A stretch of DNA of 46,636 nt from assembly GCA_002923395.1 (NCBI GenBank), contig BEIK01000006.1, positions 1 to 46,636 on the forward strand, in the 5' to 3' direction. A program made the position numbers and the translations under genes. The notes below the pieces were generated by a model that had not been told where the DNA came from, ran no database searches, and saw only the letters and a program-made list of their open reading frames with translations. The stretch is from a bacterium HR34 (GTDB taxonomy: Bacteria > Patescibacteriota > Minisyncoccia > Minisyncoccales > HRBIN34). Shown piece after piece: positions 8,857 through 15,719 of the stretch (its first letter is position 1; each line of letters starts with the position of its first letter).

Positions 8857-9556
8857 TTGTTTTTATTTTTCTTAAAATTAGTGAAAATATCAAACGAACT
8901 CCTACGGCAAAGAAAATGTCTGCCGAAACCAACAAAGAAAATAGGTTATCTTGTATAAGTTTGTTGTTAAACATTAATTGTATTACGATAAGGCCTGTGC
9001 TAAAGTTTACCATAGTTCCTGTTGCGACCACCAAAATTTCTTTGTTGCTTAATGTTTTCTTAAAAATGCTAGCAATCGGAAGGAATTTTCCAAAACTTAC
9101 CAATAATATCGAAATAATTAACACGGGCAGCAATTCTATTTTAAAGTATTGTGGGTTAACTTGATAGCCAACATTTATAAAGAAAAAGGGAGCAAACATT
9201 CCATAGGTTATTAATTTTAACTCTTTTTCTACGAATTGGAGCTTTTCTTTTGTGATAAGGTTTCTTGCTATAATGCCAGCCAACAAAGTTCTCAAACCTC
9301 CAGCATCTACTAAATTTACTATTCCAACTAATACAAATATCAGTCCCATTAACACGATAAACATTGATTATACCGGCAGAATGCTAAGCATTTTTCTTTC
9401 TTTTGAAGAAAATCTGAGAAGCAAAAGCGATATTCCCCCTAGTAAAATTAAGTATATTATTAAGCTTGTTTGCGTTTGTTCAAGCCCAACAGAAGACAAA
9501 AAGGAAATTACCAAATTCATTCGCTCTGCTACAATAAGTATAACAATGACAAAGTT
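8846..9556 (-). pseudogene. Na+/H+ antiporter (CPA2/Kef type), truncated and interrupted
   Basis: The 172-residue open part (8846-9364) is the C-terminal half of a cation/proton exchanger. It has AGIIARNLITKEKLQF, GMFAPFFFINVGYQV and several membrane helices. Upstream in the same frame the protein continues (FLSSVGLEQTQTSLIIYL, then GGISLLLRFSSKERKMLSIL), but a TAA at 9368-9370 interrupts it where a TAT Tyr codon would restore the frame. At 9557-9559 the frame meets another stop and similarity ends, so roughly the first third of a normal exchanger is missing. The ATG at 9364 could still allow a half-protein, but function is doubtful. Confidence 0.8.
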
Positions 9557-9560
9557 TTAG

Positions 9561-9865
9561 AGCAAGCGTATTGAAAAAGTGATAAATAAAGTCGTTAAAT
9601 TTACAGAATACATAACTGGCAATAGAGATTTTAAAAAATTAGAAGCTCTTAATGTATTAAATCTGATCAATAGTTCTGACTACAATTTAAATTTATATAA
9701 AGGAATCTTAGCTGTTCATTATTTTTTAAGGTTTGGTGAATTTCCAAATAGCAACCTTGAAAAATTAAAAATAGACGAGAATTTTCTAAAACTCTTTTCG
9801 TTTTTAGTTTTTAAAGGAAGACGCTTTACTTCCTCCTGAAAAATTAGTAGACGTATTTTTAAATA
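9561..9865 (+). pseudogene. Unrecognised gene fragment with a frameshift
   Basis: An open frame starts right after the breakpoint at 9560 without a convincing start (first GTG at 9579) and encodes a helical polypeptide (VINKVVKFTEYITGNRDF, then YKGILAVHYFLRFGEF). Near 9820 a one-base change of frame turns FLVFKGRRFTSS-stop into FLVFKEDALLPPEKLVDVFL, which reads more naturally, and the frame then runs into tRNA-Pro. Both ends therefore look damaged. I do not recognise the family. Confidence 0.5.
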
Positions 9866-9939
9866 TGGTCGGGGTGCTGGGAGTTGAACCCAGGCCGCAT
9901 GCTCCCAAAGCATGCATACTACCGTTATACGACACCCCG
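9866..9939 (-). tRNA. tRNA-Pro (anticodon TGG)
   Basis: The minus strand gives a cloverleaf with acceptor CGGGGTG/CACCCCG, anticodon stem CATGC/GCATG around TTTGGGA, and T arm GGGTTCAACTCCC. The CCA end is encoded (9866-9868). Confidence 0.96.
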
Positions 9940-10032
9940 AGTAATCAGTTTTATTTTGTATTTTTTATTTTACACAAAATATTGTTGTAGTCAAAGCGAG
10001 TTTTGGGTATTATTAAATATTAGTTATATAAT

Positions 10033-10965
10033 ATGAAAATAAAAACAGGTATAATATGTGATCATTGCGGTTTAAAGTTTTGGCAGTGTCCGAATATAGT
10101 TTTTGGGATAATTGGAATAATTACCTTAATTTCTCTTCTAACAGTTTATAATTTTGCCATAAATGTTTTGCCACCTGATATTGTTATAATAATAATGTCA
10201 GGATTGTCTATTTTTTTACTTGTTATTTCGTTTGTGGTTTCAAAGAGTTTAGAATATTTTGCAAGGGCTTATAAATTAAAATCAGAATTTATTAATATAC
10301 TTTCGCATCAAATAAAATCTCCTTTATCTAATATACAATGGGCTTGCGAAATAATTGAATCTGGGAAAATAGGCAGTGTTTCTGAAAAACAACGAGGATA
10401 TATAGATGAAATAAAAGAGAGTATAGTAAGGTTAAAAAAGTTTATAGATAATGTCATTTTGATTTCAAAAACAGAAAGTTTGGTAAAGAACAAGGCATTA
10501 AACTTGGAGCTTTTAAGTTTGAAAGATTTAATTCAAGATGTTTTAAGAGAGTTTCAGAGTTTAGCAGAAAGGCAAAAAGTTTCTGTTGTTTTTGACGCAA
10601 ATCAAGATGATGTTAAAATTAAAACAGACACGTTTCTTTTGAAAGAAGTCTTAAAGTCAGTGTTGGAGAACGCTATTATTTATTCTAATGAAAATGGCAA
10701 GGTAATTGTGAGGTTTTATCAAAATTTAGGAAATGTTTTTGTCGAGATAAAAGATAATGGTATAGGAATACCAGAGGACGAGAAAAAATATATTTTTGAG
10801 GAGTTTTTTAGAGGGAGTATTGCAAAAACTAAGTTTGTTGGTGGAAGTGGGTTAGGTCTTCCTTTAGCAAAAAATGTTATGAAAGCATTAAGAGGTGATA
10901 TTAGCTTTAAATCAAAAGAAGGAAAGGGGTCGACATTTTTTATAAAAATACCAAAGAATATTTAG
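10033..10965 (+). CDS. Membrane sensor histidine kinase
   Basis: This is a 310-residue two-component sensor. The short N-terminus carries three Cys (C9, C12, C19) in CDHCGLKFWQC, followed by two transmembrane helices (about 22-46 and 50-72). There is no large extracellular domain, so the signal is probably membrane-borne or cytoplasmic. The HisKA domain has the phospho-acceptor His92 in SHQIKSPLSNIQW. The HATPase domain shows the N box (LENAIIYSNENG), G1 (DNGIGIPEDEKKYIFEEFFRG region) and G2 (GGSGLGLPLAKNV), all intact. The receiver gene follows after 4 bases and pilB after that, so the pair may control pilus function. The N-terminal Cys cluster could bind a metal; this is inference. Confidence 0.93.
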   Translation: MKIKTGIICDHCGLKFWQCPNIVFGIIGIITLISLLTVYNFAINVLPPDIVIIIMSGLSIFLLVISFVVSKSLEYFARAYKLKSEFINILSHQIKSPLSNIQWACEIIESGKIGSVSEKQRGYIDEIKESIVRLKKFIDNVILISKTESLVKNKALNLELLSLKDLIQDVLREFQSLAERQKVSVVFDANQDDVKIKTDTFLLKEVLKSVLENAIIYSNENGKVIVRFYQNLGNVFVEIKDNGIGIPEDEKKYIFEEFFRGSIAKTKFVGGSGLGLPLAKNVMKALRGDISFKSKEGKGSTFFIKIPKNI

Positions 10966-10969
10966 AATA

Positions 10970-11335
10970 ATGAAAAAAATTTTATTAATAGAAGATGAAA
11001 GGAATTTACATAAAGTTTTAAATGATTATTTGCAGGGCGAAGAAATTGAAATTATAAGCGCTTTTGATGGAGAAGAGGGTATAAAAAAGGCAAAAGAATT
11101 AAAACCTGACGTTGTAATTTTAGATTTAGTATTGCCAAAGATACAAGGAATGGATGTTTTAAGGGAGTTAAAGAAAGATGAAGTAACTAAACATATTCCA
11201 ATTATAATTTTTACAAATTTGCACGATTTCAACGCCATTCAAGAAAGTGTAGAGTGTGGTGTTAATTGTTATCTTTTGAAAAGCGATTACAAGATAGAGG
11301 ATCTTTTAAAAAGAGTAAAGCAGGTTATTAAATAA
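10970..11335 (+). CDS. Response regulator, receiver domain only (CheY-like)
   Basis: This 121-residue protein is one receiver domain. Acidic residues are in the IEDE region (E8-D9-E10), the phospho-acceptor is Asp52 in VILDLVLP, Thr82 sits in IIFTNL and Lys104 in LLKSDY. No output domain is present, so it likely acts by protein contact, as CheY does, or as a phosphorelay shuttle. It sits between the kinase gene and pilB with gaps of 4 and 3 bases, which suggests that the phosphorylated form influences pilus assembly. Confidence 0.93.
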   Translation: MKKILLIEDERNLHKVLNDYLQGEEIEIISAFDGEEGIKKAKELKPDVVILDLVLPKIQGMDVLRELKKDEVTKHIPIIIFTNLHDFNAIQESVECGVNCYLLKSDYKIEDLLKRVKQVIK

Positions 11336-11338
11336 CAT

Positions 11339-13093
11339 ATGAAAACATTAATAGAACAAGAACAATTAGAATCTTTTTTAATAGATTCTGGTTTAGTAAC
11401 CAAAGAAGTTTTAGAAAAAGCAAAAGAAAAGGCTTTGAAATCTAATAAAAGTTTGGAAGATGTTTTGCTTGAAGATAAAATTGTGGCTCAGGAAAATTTA
11501 ACAAAACTTAAGGCCTATATTTTAGGCATACCATTTGTTAATTTAGAAAAAGAAAAAGTACCAGAAAAAATTTTAAAATTGATACCTGAAAATGTTGCGA
11601 GAAGATATAATGTTGTGCCTTTTAAACTTGTTGGCAATAATTTAGAAGTTGCTATGTTAGATCCTCAAGATTTAAGAATAATAGATTTTGTTAAGAAGAT
11701 TACGGATCTAAATATAATTCCTCGCTTAACTACAAAAGAATCAATTAAAAATGTTTTAAAACAATATGAAGGAACTTTAAAAGAAGAATTTGAAAACTTA
11801 ATTGAAAAAACAGAAGAGGGGGAGATAGTTTCTGTTAAAGAAGGAGGAGAGAAAATAAGTAAATCAGAACTTCAAAAAACAGCAGAAGAATTTCCAATAA
11901 TAAAACTTGTAGATACTATATTAAAACATGGAATAGTTCAGAGCGCTTCTGATATACATATAGAGCCAACAGAAAAAGATGTTATTGTTAGATATAGAAT
12001 AGACGGCGTTTTAAGAGATGCAATGGTTTTGCCGAAATCTTTGGCTTCTGGTATTGTGGCGAGAATTAAAGTTTTATCAAACTTAAAACTTGATGAATAT
12101 AGATTACCGCAAGACGGCCGTTTTAAAGTTGAAACACCAGAGTATAGTTATTCTGTTAGGGTTTCTATTCTGCCTGTTACCACAGGAGAAAAAGTCGTAA
12201 TGAGGCTTTTGCCAGAATCTACTAAACCTTTGAAATTAGAAGAATTGGGTTTTTGGGGAGTATCTTTAGAAAGGGTAAATATGGCTCTAACAAAAACAGC
12301 AGGACTTATTTTAGTTACAGGGCCAACAGGTTCTGGTAAAACAACTACTCTTTATTCAATGCTTCATATTTTAAACACACCAGAAGTTAATATATCTACA
12401 TTAGAGGATCCTGTTGAGTATAGAATGCCAAGAATAAATCAAAGTCAAATAAGGCCAGAAATAGGCTTTACTTTTGCGAATGGTTTAAGAGCGTTGGTAA
12501 GGCAGGACCCTGATATTATTATGGTTGGTGAGGTAAGAGATACAGAAACAGCAATGCTTTGTGTTAACGCTGCTTTAACAGGGCACTTAGTTCTGTCAAC
12601 TTTGCATACAATTAATTCATCTGGTGCTATCACTCGTTTAATTCATATGAATGTGGAACCGTTTTTGTTGGCTTCTACAGTAAATATTGTTATAGCTCAA
12701 AGACTTGTAAGGAAACTATGCGCAAAAGAAGAGTATAGTCCTAGCCAGGAATTGATAGATAACATTTCCAATTATTTAGATATTAAAAGATTAGAAAGCC
12801 TTTTAGTCCAAGAAAATATAATTAAGAAAGGTCAAACAATAAAAGATGTGAAGTTTTATAGACCTAAAGGAACAAAAGAGTGTCCTGATGGTTATAAAGG
12901 AAGAATTGGAATATTCGAGGTTTTAGAAATTACAGACGAAATAAGAGATTTAATTGTTAAAAAAGCAGATGCCACCGATATTGAAAAGGTTGCTTTGCAA
13001 CAGGGAATGATAACAATGATAGAGGATGGTTTTATAAAAGCAGCAAAGGGTATAACTTCAGTGGAAGAGGTTTTAAGAGTTATAACGCAATAA
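11339..13093 (+). CDS. pilB: Type IV pilus assembly ATPase PilB (GspE/PulE family)
   Basis: This hexameric motor powers pilin assembly at the inner membrane. The 584 residues hold an N-terminal MshEN-type domain (about 1-160) and the ATPase core. Core motifs are Walker A GPTGSGKTTT (about 328), the Asp box (LEDPVEY), Walker B (DPDIIMVGEVRDTETA) and the His box (TGHLVLSTLHTINS). The zinc module usually has two CxxC pairs before GYKGR. Here one Cys remains at each place (KLCAKE and KECPDGYKGR), so tetrahedral zinc binding is probably lost. No pilT, pilC or pilin gene lies in the window. Confidence 0.95.
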   Translation: MKTLIEQEQLESFLIDSGLVTKEVLEKAKEKALKSNKSLEDVLLEDKIVAQENLTKLKAYILGIPFVNLEKEKVPEKILKLIPENVARRYNVVPFKLVGNNLEVAMLDPQDLRIIDFVKKITDLNIIPRLTTKESIKNVLKQYEGTLKEEFENLIEKTEEGEIVSVKEGGEKISKSELQKTAEEFPIIKLVDTILKHGIVQSASDIHIEPTEKDVIVRYRIDGVLRDAMVLPKSLASGIVARIKVLSNLKLDEYRLPQDGRFKVETPEYSYSVRVSILPVTTGEKVVMRLLPESTKPLKLEELGFWGVSLERVNMALTKTAGLILVTGPTGSGKTTTLYSMLHILNTPEVNISTLEDPVEYRMPRINQSQIRPEIGFTFANGLRALVRQDPDIIMVGEVRDTETAMLCVNAALTGHLVLSTLHTINSSGAITRLIHMNVEPFLLASTVNIVIAQRLVRKLCAKEEYSPSQELIDNISNYLDIKRLESLLVQENIIKKGQTIKDVKFYRPKGTKECPDGYKGRIGIFEVLEITDEIRDLIVKKADATDIEKVALQQGMITMIEDGFIKAAKGITSVEEVLRVITQ

Positions 13094-13098
13094 AGTTT

Positions 13099-13344
13099 AT
13101 GGTGGTTAATAAAAGCAGTATAATGTCAGCCTTTATATCTTTTTTATCCTCTTCTTTGCCAGTGGTGTTGGTTTTAATTAGAGGGGCAAGCGTATCATCT
13201 GCATTATATATAGGTAAAGAAAAGAAAGTTTACGGCATAAGTTTATTGAAAGATAAACATTTTCAAAAAACATTTGCCAGAAGTATTTTGATATTTTTAA
13301 TTTTTTATCTTATATTTGAAATTATATGGGAAGTTTTTGGATAA
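13099..13344 (+). CDS. Small membrane protein of unknown function
   Basis: The 81 residues contain two hydrophobic segments: about 8-28 (SAFISFLSSSLPVVLVLIRG) and about 60-80 (ARSILIFLIFYLIFEIIW). A basic patch with KEKKVYG and KDKHFQK lies between them, a plausible helical hairpin with a charged loop. It starts 5 bases after pilB and is probably co-transcribed with it. I recognise no family; a pilus-related or membrane accessory role is only suggested by position. Confidence 0.65.
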   Translation: MVVNKSSIMSAFISFLSSSLPVVLVLIRGASVSSALYIGKEKKVYGISLLKDKHFQKTFARSILIFLIFYLIFEIIWEVFG

Positions 13345-13382
13345 AATTAGGATTTTACAATCAAAACTAAATTATTAAATTT

Positions 13383-14102
13383 ATGAAAAAAAATAAAAAT
13401 ACAAAAAATAATAATAACGAAAAATGCGTTCCAGAAGCTTTTTTGCCTCCTCAAAAAGAAGACTTTCGTAATACTGTTTATTGGAGAATTTTTAGAATAA
13501 TGGCAGAGTTTATAGAAGGATTTCAGTTTATCGCAGATGTTAGAAAATCAGTTGCTTTTTTTGGGTCAGCGAGAATTGATGAAAAGAATAAATACTATCA
13601 GAAAGCAAAAGAATTGGCTTTTAGGCTTTCTAAGAGCGGTTACTCAATAGTTACAGGAGGAGGACCTGGCATTATGAGGGCTGCGAATGAGGGCGCTTAT
13701 ATGGCAAAAGGGGATTCAATAGGGTTAAATATACAATTGCCAAAAGAACAGGTTGTTAATAAGTTTGTTAAAAAAGCAATAGGGTTTCATTATTTTTTTG
13801 TGAGAAAGGTCATGTTTTCTTTTGCATCTGATATTTATGTTTTTTTCCCTGGAGGGTATGGTACATTAGATGAGTTTTTCGAAATGATAACTTTGGTGCA
13901 GACCAATAAAAGGCCAGGGCCTGTGACAATAATAGTTTTTGGGAAAGATTATTGGAGTGGACTAATTGAATGGATTGATAAAAAAGTTTTAAAAGAATAT
14001 AAAGCAATATCTCCAGAAGATTTGAAAATTTTTAAACTTGTTGATTCTGTTGATGAAGCTTTTAAGATAATTAAAGAAGCAAAATACAAATACGATTTTT
14101 AA
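13383..14102 (+). CDS. LOG-family Rossmann protein (TIGR00730, lysine decarboxylase-like)
   Basis: The 239 residues show the LOG signature: SVAFFGSARI near the start of the fold, GGGPGIMRAANEGA and PGGYGTLDEFFEM. Some members are cytokinin-activating phosphoribohydrolases that cleave nucleoside 5'-monophosphates; the bacterial role is often unknown. The N-terminal 60 residues are an Asn/Lys-rich extension (KKNKNTKNNNNEK) and an amphipathic linker, as in the longer subgroup. The gene converges on corA. The two stop codons share the palindrome TTAA at 14099-14102, so there is no intergenic terminator. Confidence 0.9.
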   Translation: MKKNKNTKNNNNEKCVPEAFLPPQKEDFRNTVYWRIFRIMAEFIEGFQFIADVRKSVAFFGSARIDEKNKYYQKAKELAFRLSKSGYSIVTGGGPGIMRAANEGAYMAKGDSIGLNIQLPKEQVVNKFVKKAIGFHYFFVRKVMFSFASDIYVFFPGGYGTLDEFFEMITLVQTNKRPGPVTIIVFGKDYWSGLIEWIDKKVLKEYKAISPEDLKIFKLVDSVDEAFKIIKEAKYKYDF

Positions 14103-15035
14103 AGCCACTTTTTGAGGATAAATATAACAAGAGATAAAAGAGACACAAAAAATATAATTAGCACCACAATAATAAAAGCGAAAGGACTTTGCTGTAAAGG
14201 TAAACTTAAGTTCATTCCATAAATACTTGCTATCATTGTTGGGATTGTAAAGATAATTGTGATCGCCGTTAAAAACTTTATTGTTTTGTTAAGGTTGTTT
14301 TGCATTATTGTAGAGTATGATTCCCTTGCGTTAACTATACTCTTTAACAAAAGGTTCGTTCTTTGTAAAAGCTGTTTGTTTGATATAAAAAGATCTTCTA
14401 TTAAATCTTTATCGGCTTCGTATAAAGAAAAATATTTTCCCGAAAGGACATTTTCTAACATAAGCTCGTTGGCATTCAAAGAAGAATAAAAGTCATTTAA
14501 AATTCTCTCAAATTGAACAAATCTTACAATATCTTTGTTGTCTATTTTTTCCAAGTTAATTGCTACATTTCTCATTGCCTTTTCTATGCCAGCTATAAAT
14601 TTTGAGTAATCATTATTTATTTCATAAAATATTTGAACTAGCAACTTTATTTTTTGTGTTGTATAAAACTTTATTTTATCATTTTTAAATTTATCTAATA
14701 AAATATTTTTTTTTGCCAGACAATGTTAATATAAAATTATTGTGTACTGCTATTAAAAAAGGAACCGTAAAAACATCATTATTTTCTGCGATAGGCAGTC
14801 TTGTGATAATATAAATTATTCCTTGTTCGAATTCTAACCTTGGAACTTCATGGGGGTCTAAGACATCTTTTAGTAAACTTTTTTCTAAAGGAAAATTTTT
14901 CACAATATGTTTTAATTCGTCTTCTGTTGGATTTTCAACATTAACCCATATGCCTCTTTTTTCCCAAGGTTTATCATTTTCTTGAAGTTTTATTAGGTTT
15001 TTTTCTTTTATTGTTTTGTAGAAATATTGAATCAT
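14099..15035 (-). pseudogene. corA: CorA-type Mg2+ transporter, frameshifted
   Basis: Two open frames together make one complete CorA. The N-terminal cytoplasmic domain (14691-15035) includes RGIWVNVENPTEDELKHI and LLKDVLDPHEVPRLEFEQG. The C-terminal part has the long helix and two membrane segments (14099-14644) with the pore motif YGMN intact. The break is in a run of nine A residues (minus strand, near 14712-14720). With eight A the frame continues as GKKNILLDKFKNDKIKFYTT straight into the second part, giving a protein of about 310 residues, normal for CorA. This may be a real frameshift, an assembly error at a homopolymer, or a site for ribosomal slippage. Everything else in the protein looks functional. 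Confidence 0.85.
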
Positions 15036-15153
15036 ACTCTTTGTTTTTTTTGGATAACTTTAGTTATAAGTAAATAGATGTCAAGATATATTTTATCATA
15101 TTTTGATTTTTCTTTCTTATTTTGATATTTTATTTATATATTCAATTTATTAA

Positions 15154-15225
15154 GCCCCCGTAGTTCAATGGATAGAACACGGGCCTTCTAAGCCTGAAAT
15201 GCAGGTTCGATTCCTGCCGGGGGCG
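15154..15225 (+). tRNA. tRNA-Arg (anticodon TCT)
   Basis: Cloverleaf with acceptor GCCCCCG/CGGGGGC, D arm GTTC/GAAC, anticodon loop CTTCTAA and T arm GCAGG/CCTGC. CCA is not encoded; the genomic bases after the discriminator are CGCCGAG-like. A dense hairpin cluster begins immediately downstream. Confidence 0.95.
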
Positions 15226-15460
15226 CCGAGCGAAGCGAGGCGAACATGGCAGGTAAGAACCCACAGAGGGGGTCGGGGAGATTGGGTATCTCCCCGTGAA
15301 GGAAAATAGCTCCGACTTAAAGTCGCAGCGCAAGAAACCGTGGGTTTCTTGGAAGCAAACTTAGTTTGCGACAGGTCCGCTTCGTGCCGGAAGCGTCCTA
15401 TCATTCGATAGGGCAGGCCCCGTCATTCGATAGGGTAAACGCCGACGCAAGGGAGGAGCG
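15226..15460 (+). ncRNA. GC-rich hairpin cluster after tRNA-Arg (possible structured RNA or repeat element)
   Basis: This stretch is much more GC-rich than the genome around it and holds at least six consecutive perfect inverted repeats: CGGGGAGAT/ATCTCCCCG (15274-15296), CGACT/AGTCG (15313-15325), AAGAAACC/GGTTTCTT (15332-15350), GCAAAC/GTTTGC (15355-15369), CGCTTC/GAAGCG (15378-15395) and CCTATC/GATAGG (15397-15412). The 13-base sequence TCATTCGATAGGG occurs twice (15401 and 15423). Open frames on the minus strand through here are antisense to the tRNA and lack protein character. A diverged copy of the central part lies after the other tRNA-Arg (28897-29040). Function is unknown; a processed tRNA trailer, regulatory RNA or mobile repeat are all possible. 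Confidence 0.45.
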
Positions 15461-15502
15461 AGTTTATATATTTTATAAAGCAAAACAACTAAAAAATAAC
15501 CT

Positions 15503-15575
15503 GGGCCGGTAGCTCAGTTGGTAGAGCGCCGCTATGGCATGGCGGAGGTCAGGGGTTCAAATCCCCTCCGGTCCA
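15503..15575 (+). tRNA. tRNA-Ala (anticodon GGC)
   Basis: Cloverleaf with acceptor GGGCCGG/CCGGTCC, D arm GCTC/GAGC, anticodon loop ATGGCAT and T arm AGGGG/CCCCT. CCA is not encoded: the discriminator A is followed by CAAAA. Confidence 0.95.
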
Positions 15576-15608
15576 CAAAATTAATACAAATTATGCTAAA
15601 GTAATTAT

Positions 15609-15698
15609 ATGGCCATCGTTCAAGATCAGGCTACAAGAATTCCCTTTAAAATGCACTGTTGGAGAATTCGGATGCTAAGTTTCTTTTATAAACTATAA
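15609..15698 (+). other. Possible 29-codon small ORF
   Basis: An ATG-TAA frame between tRNA-Ala and the aminopeptidase gene encodes a basic peptide containing IPFKMHCWRIRMLSFFYKL. Its base composition is richer in GC than the flanks. No Shine-Dalgarno site is seen and no family is recognised, so it may be non-coding. The rest of the gap 15576-15719 shows nothing else. Confidence 0.2.
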
Positions 15699-15719
15699 TC
15701 TATAGCGCTTGTAAAACAT

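Noticed and set aside
10027-10032. TATAAT directly before the histidine kinase start
   Set aside because: It abuts the ATG, so transcription would start inside the gene; it is probably just AT-rich sequence.
15142-15404. Two minus-strand frames across tRNA-Arg(TCT) and the hairpin cluster, one with GRNRTCISGLEG-like sequence
   Set aside because: They are antisense to the tRNA and to the inverted repeats; similar frames arise wherever this tRNA occurs and lack a start context.
15656-15672. Two GAATTC sites as an inverted repeat near the small ORF at 15609
   Set aside because: GAATTC is itself a palindrome and the flanks pair poorly, so no real stem is supported.
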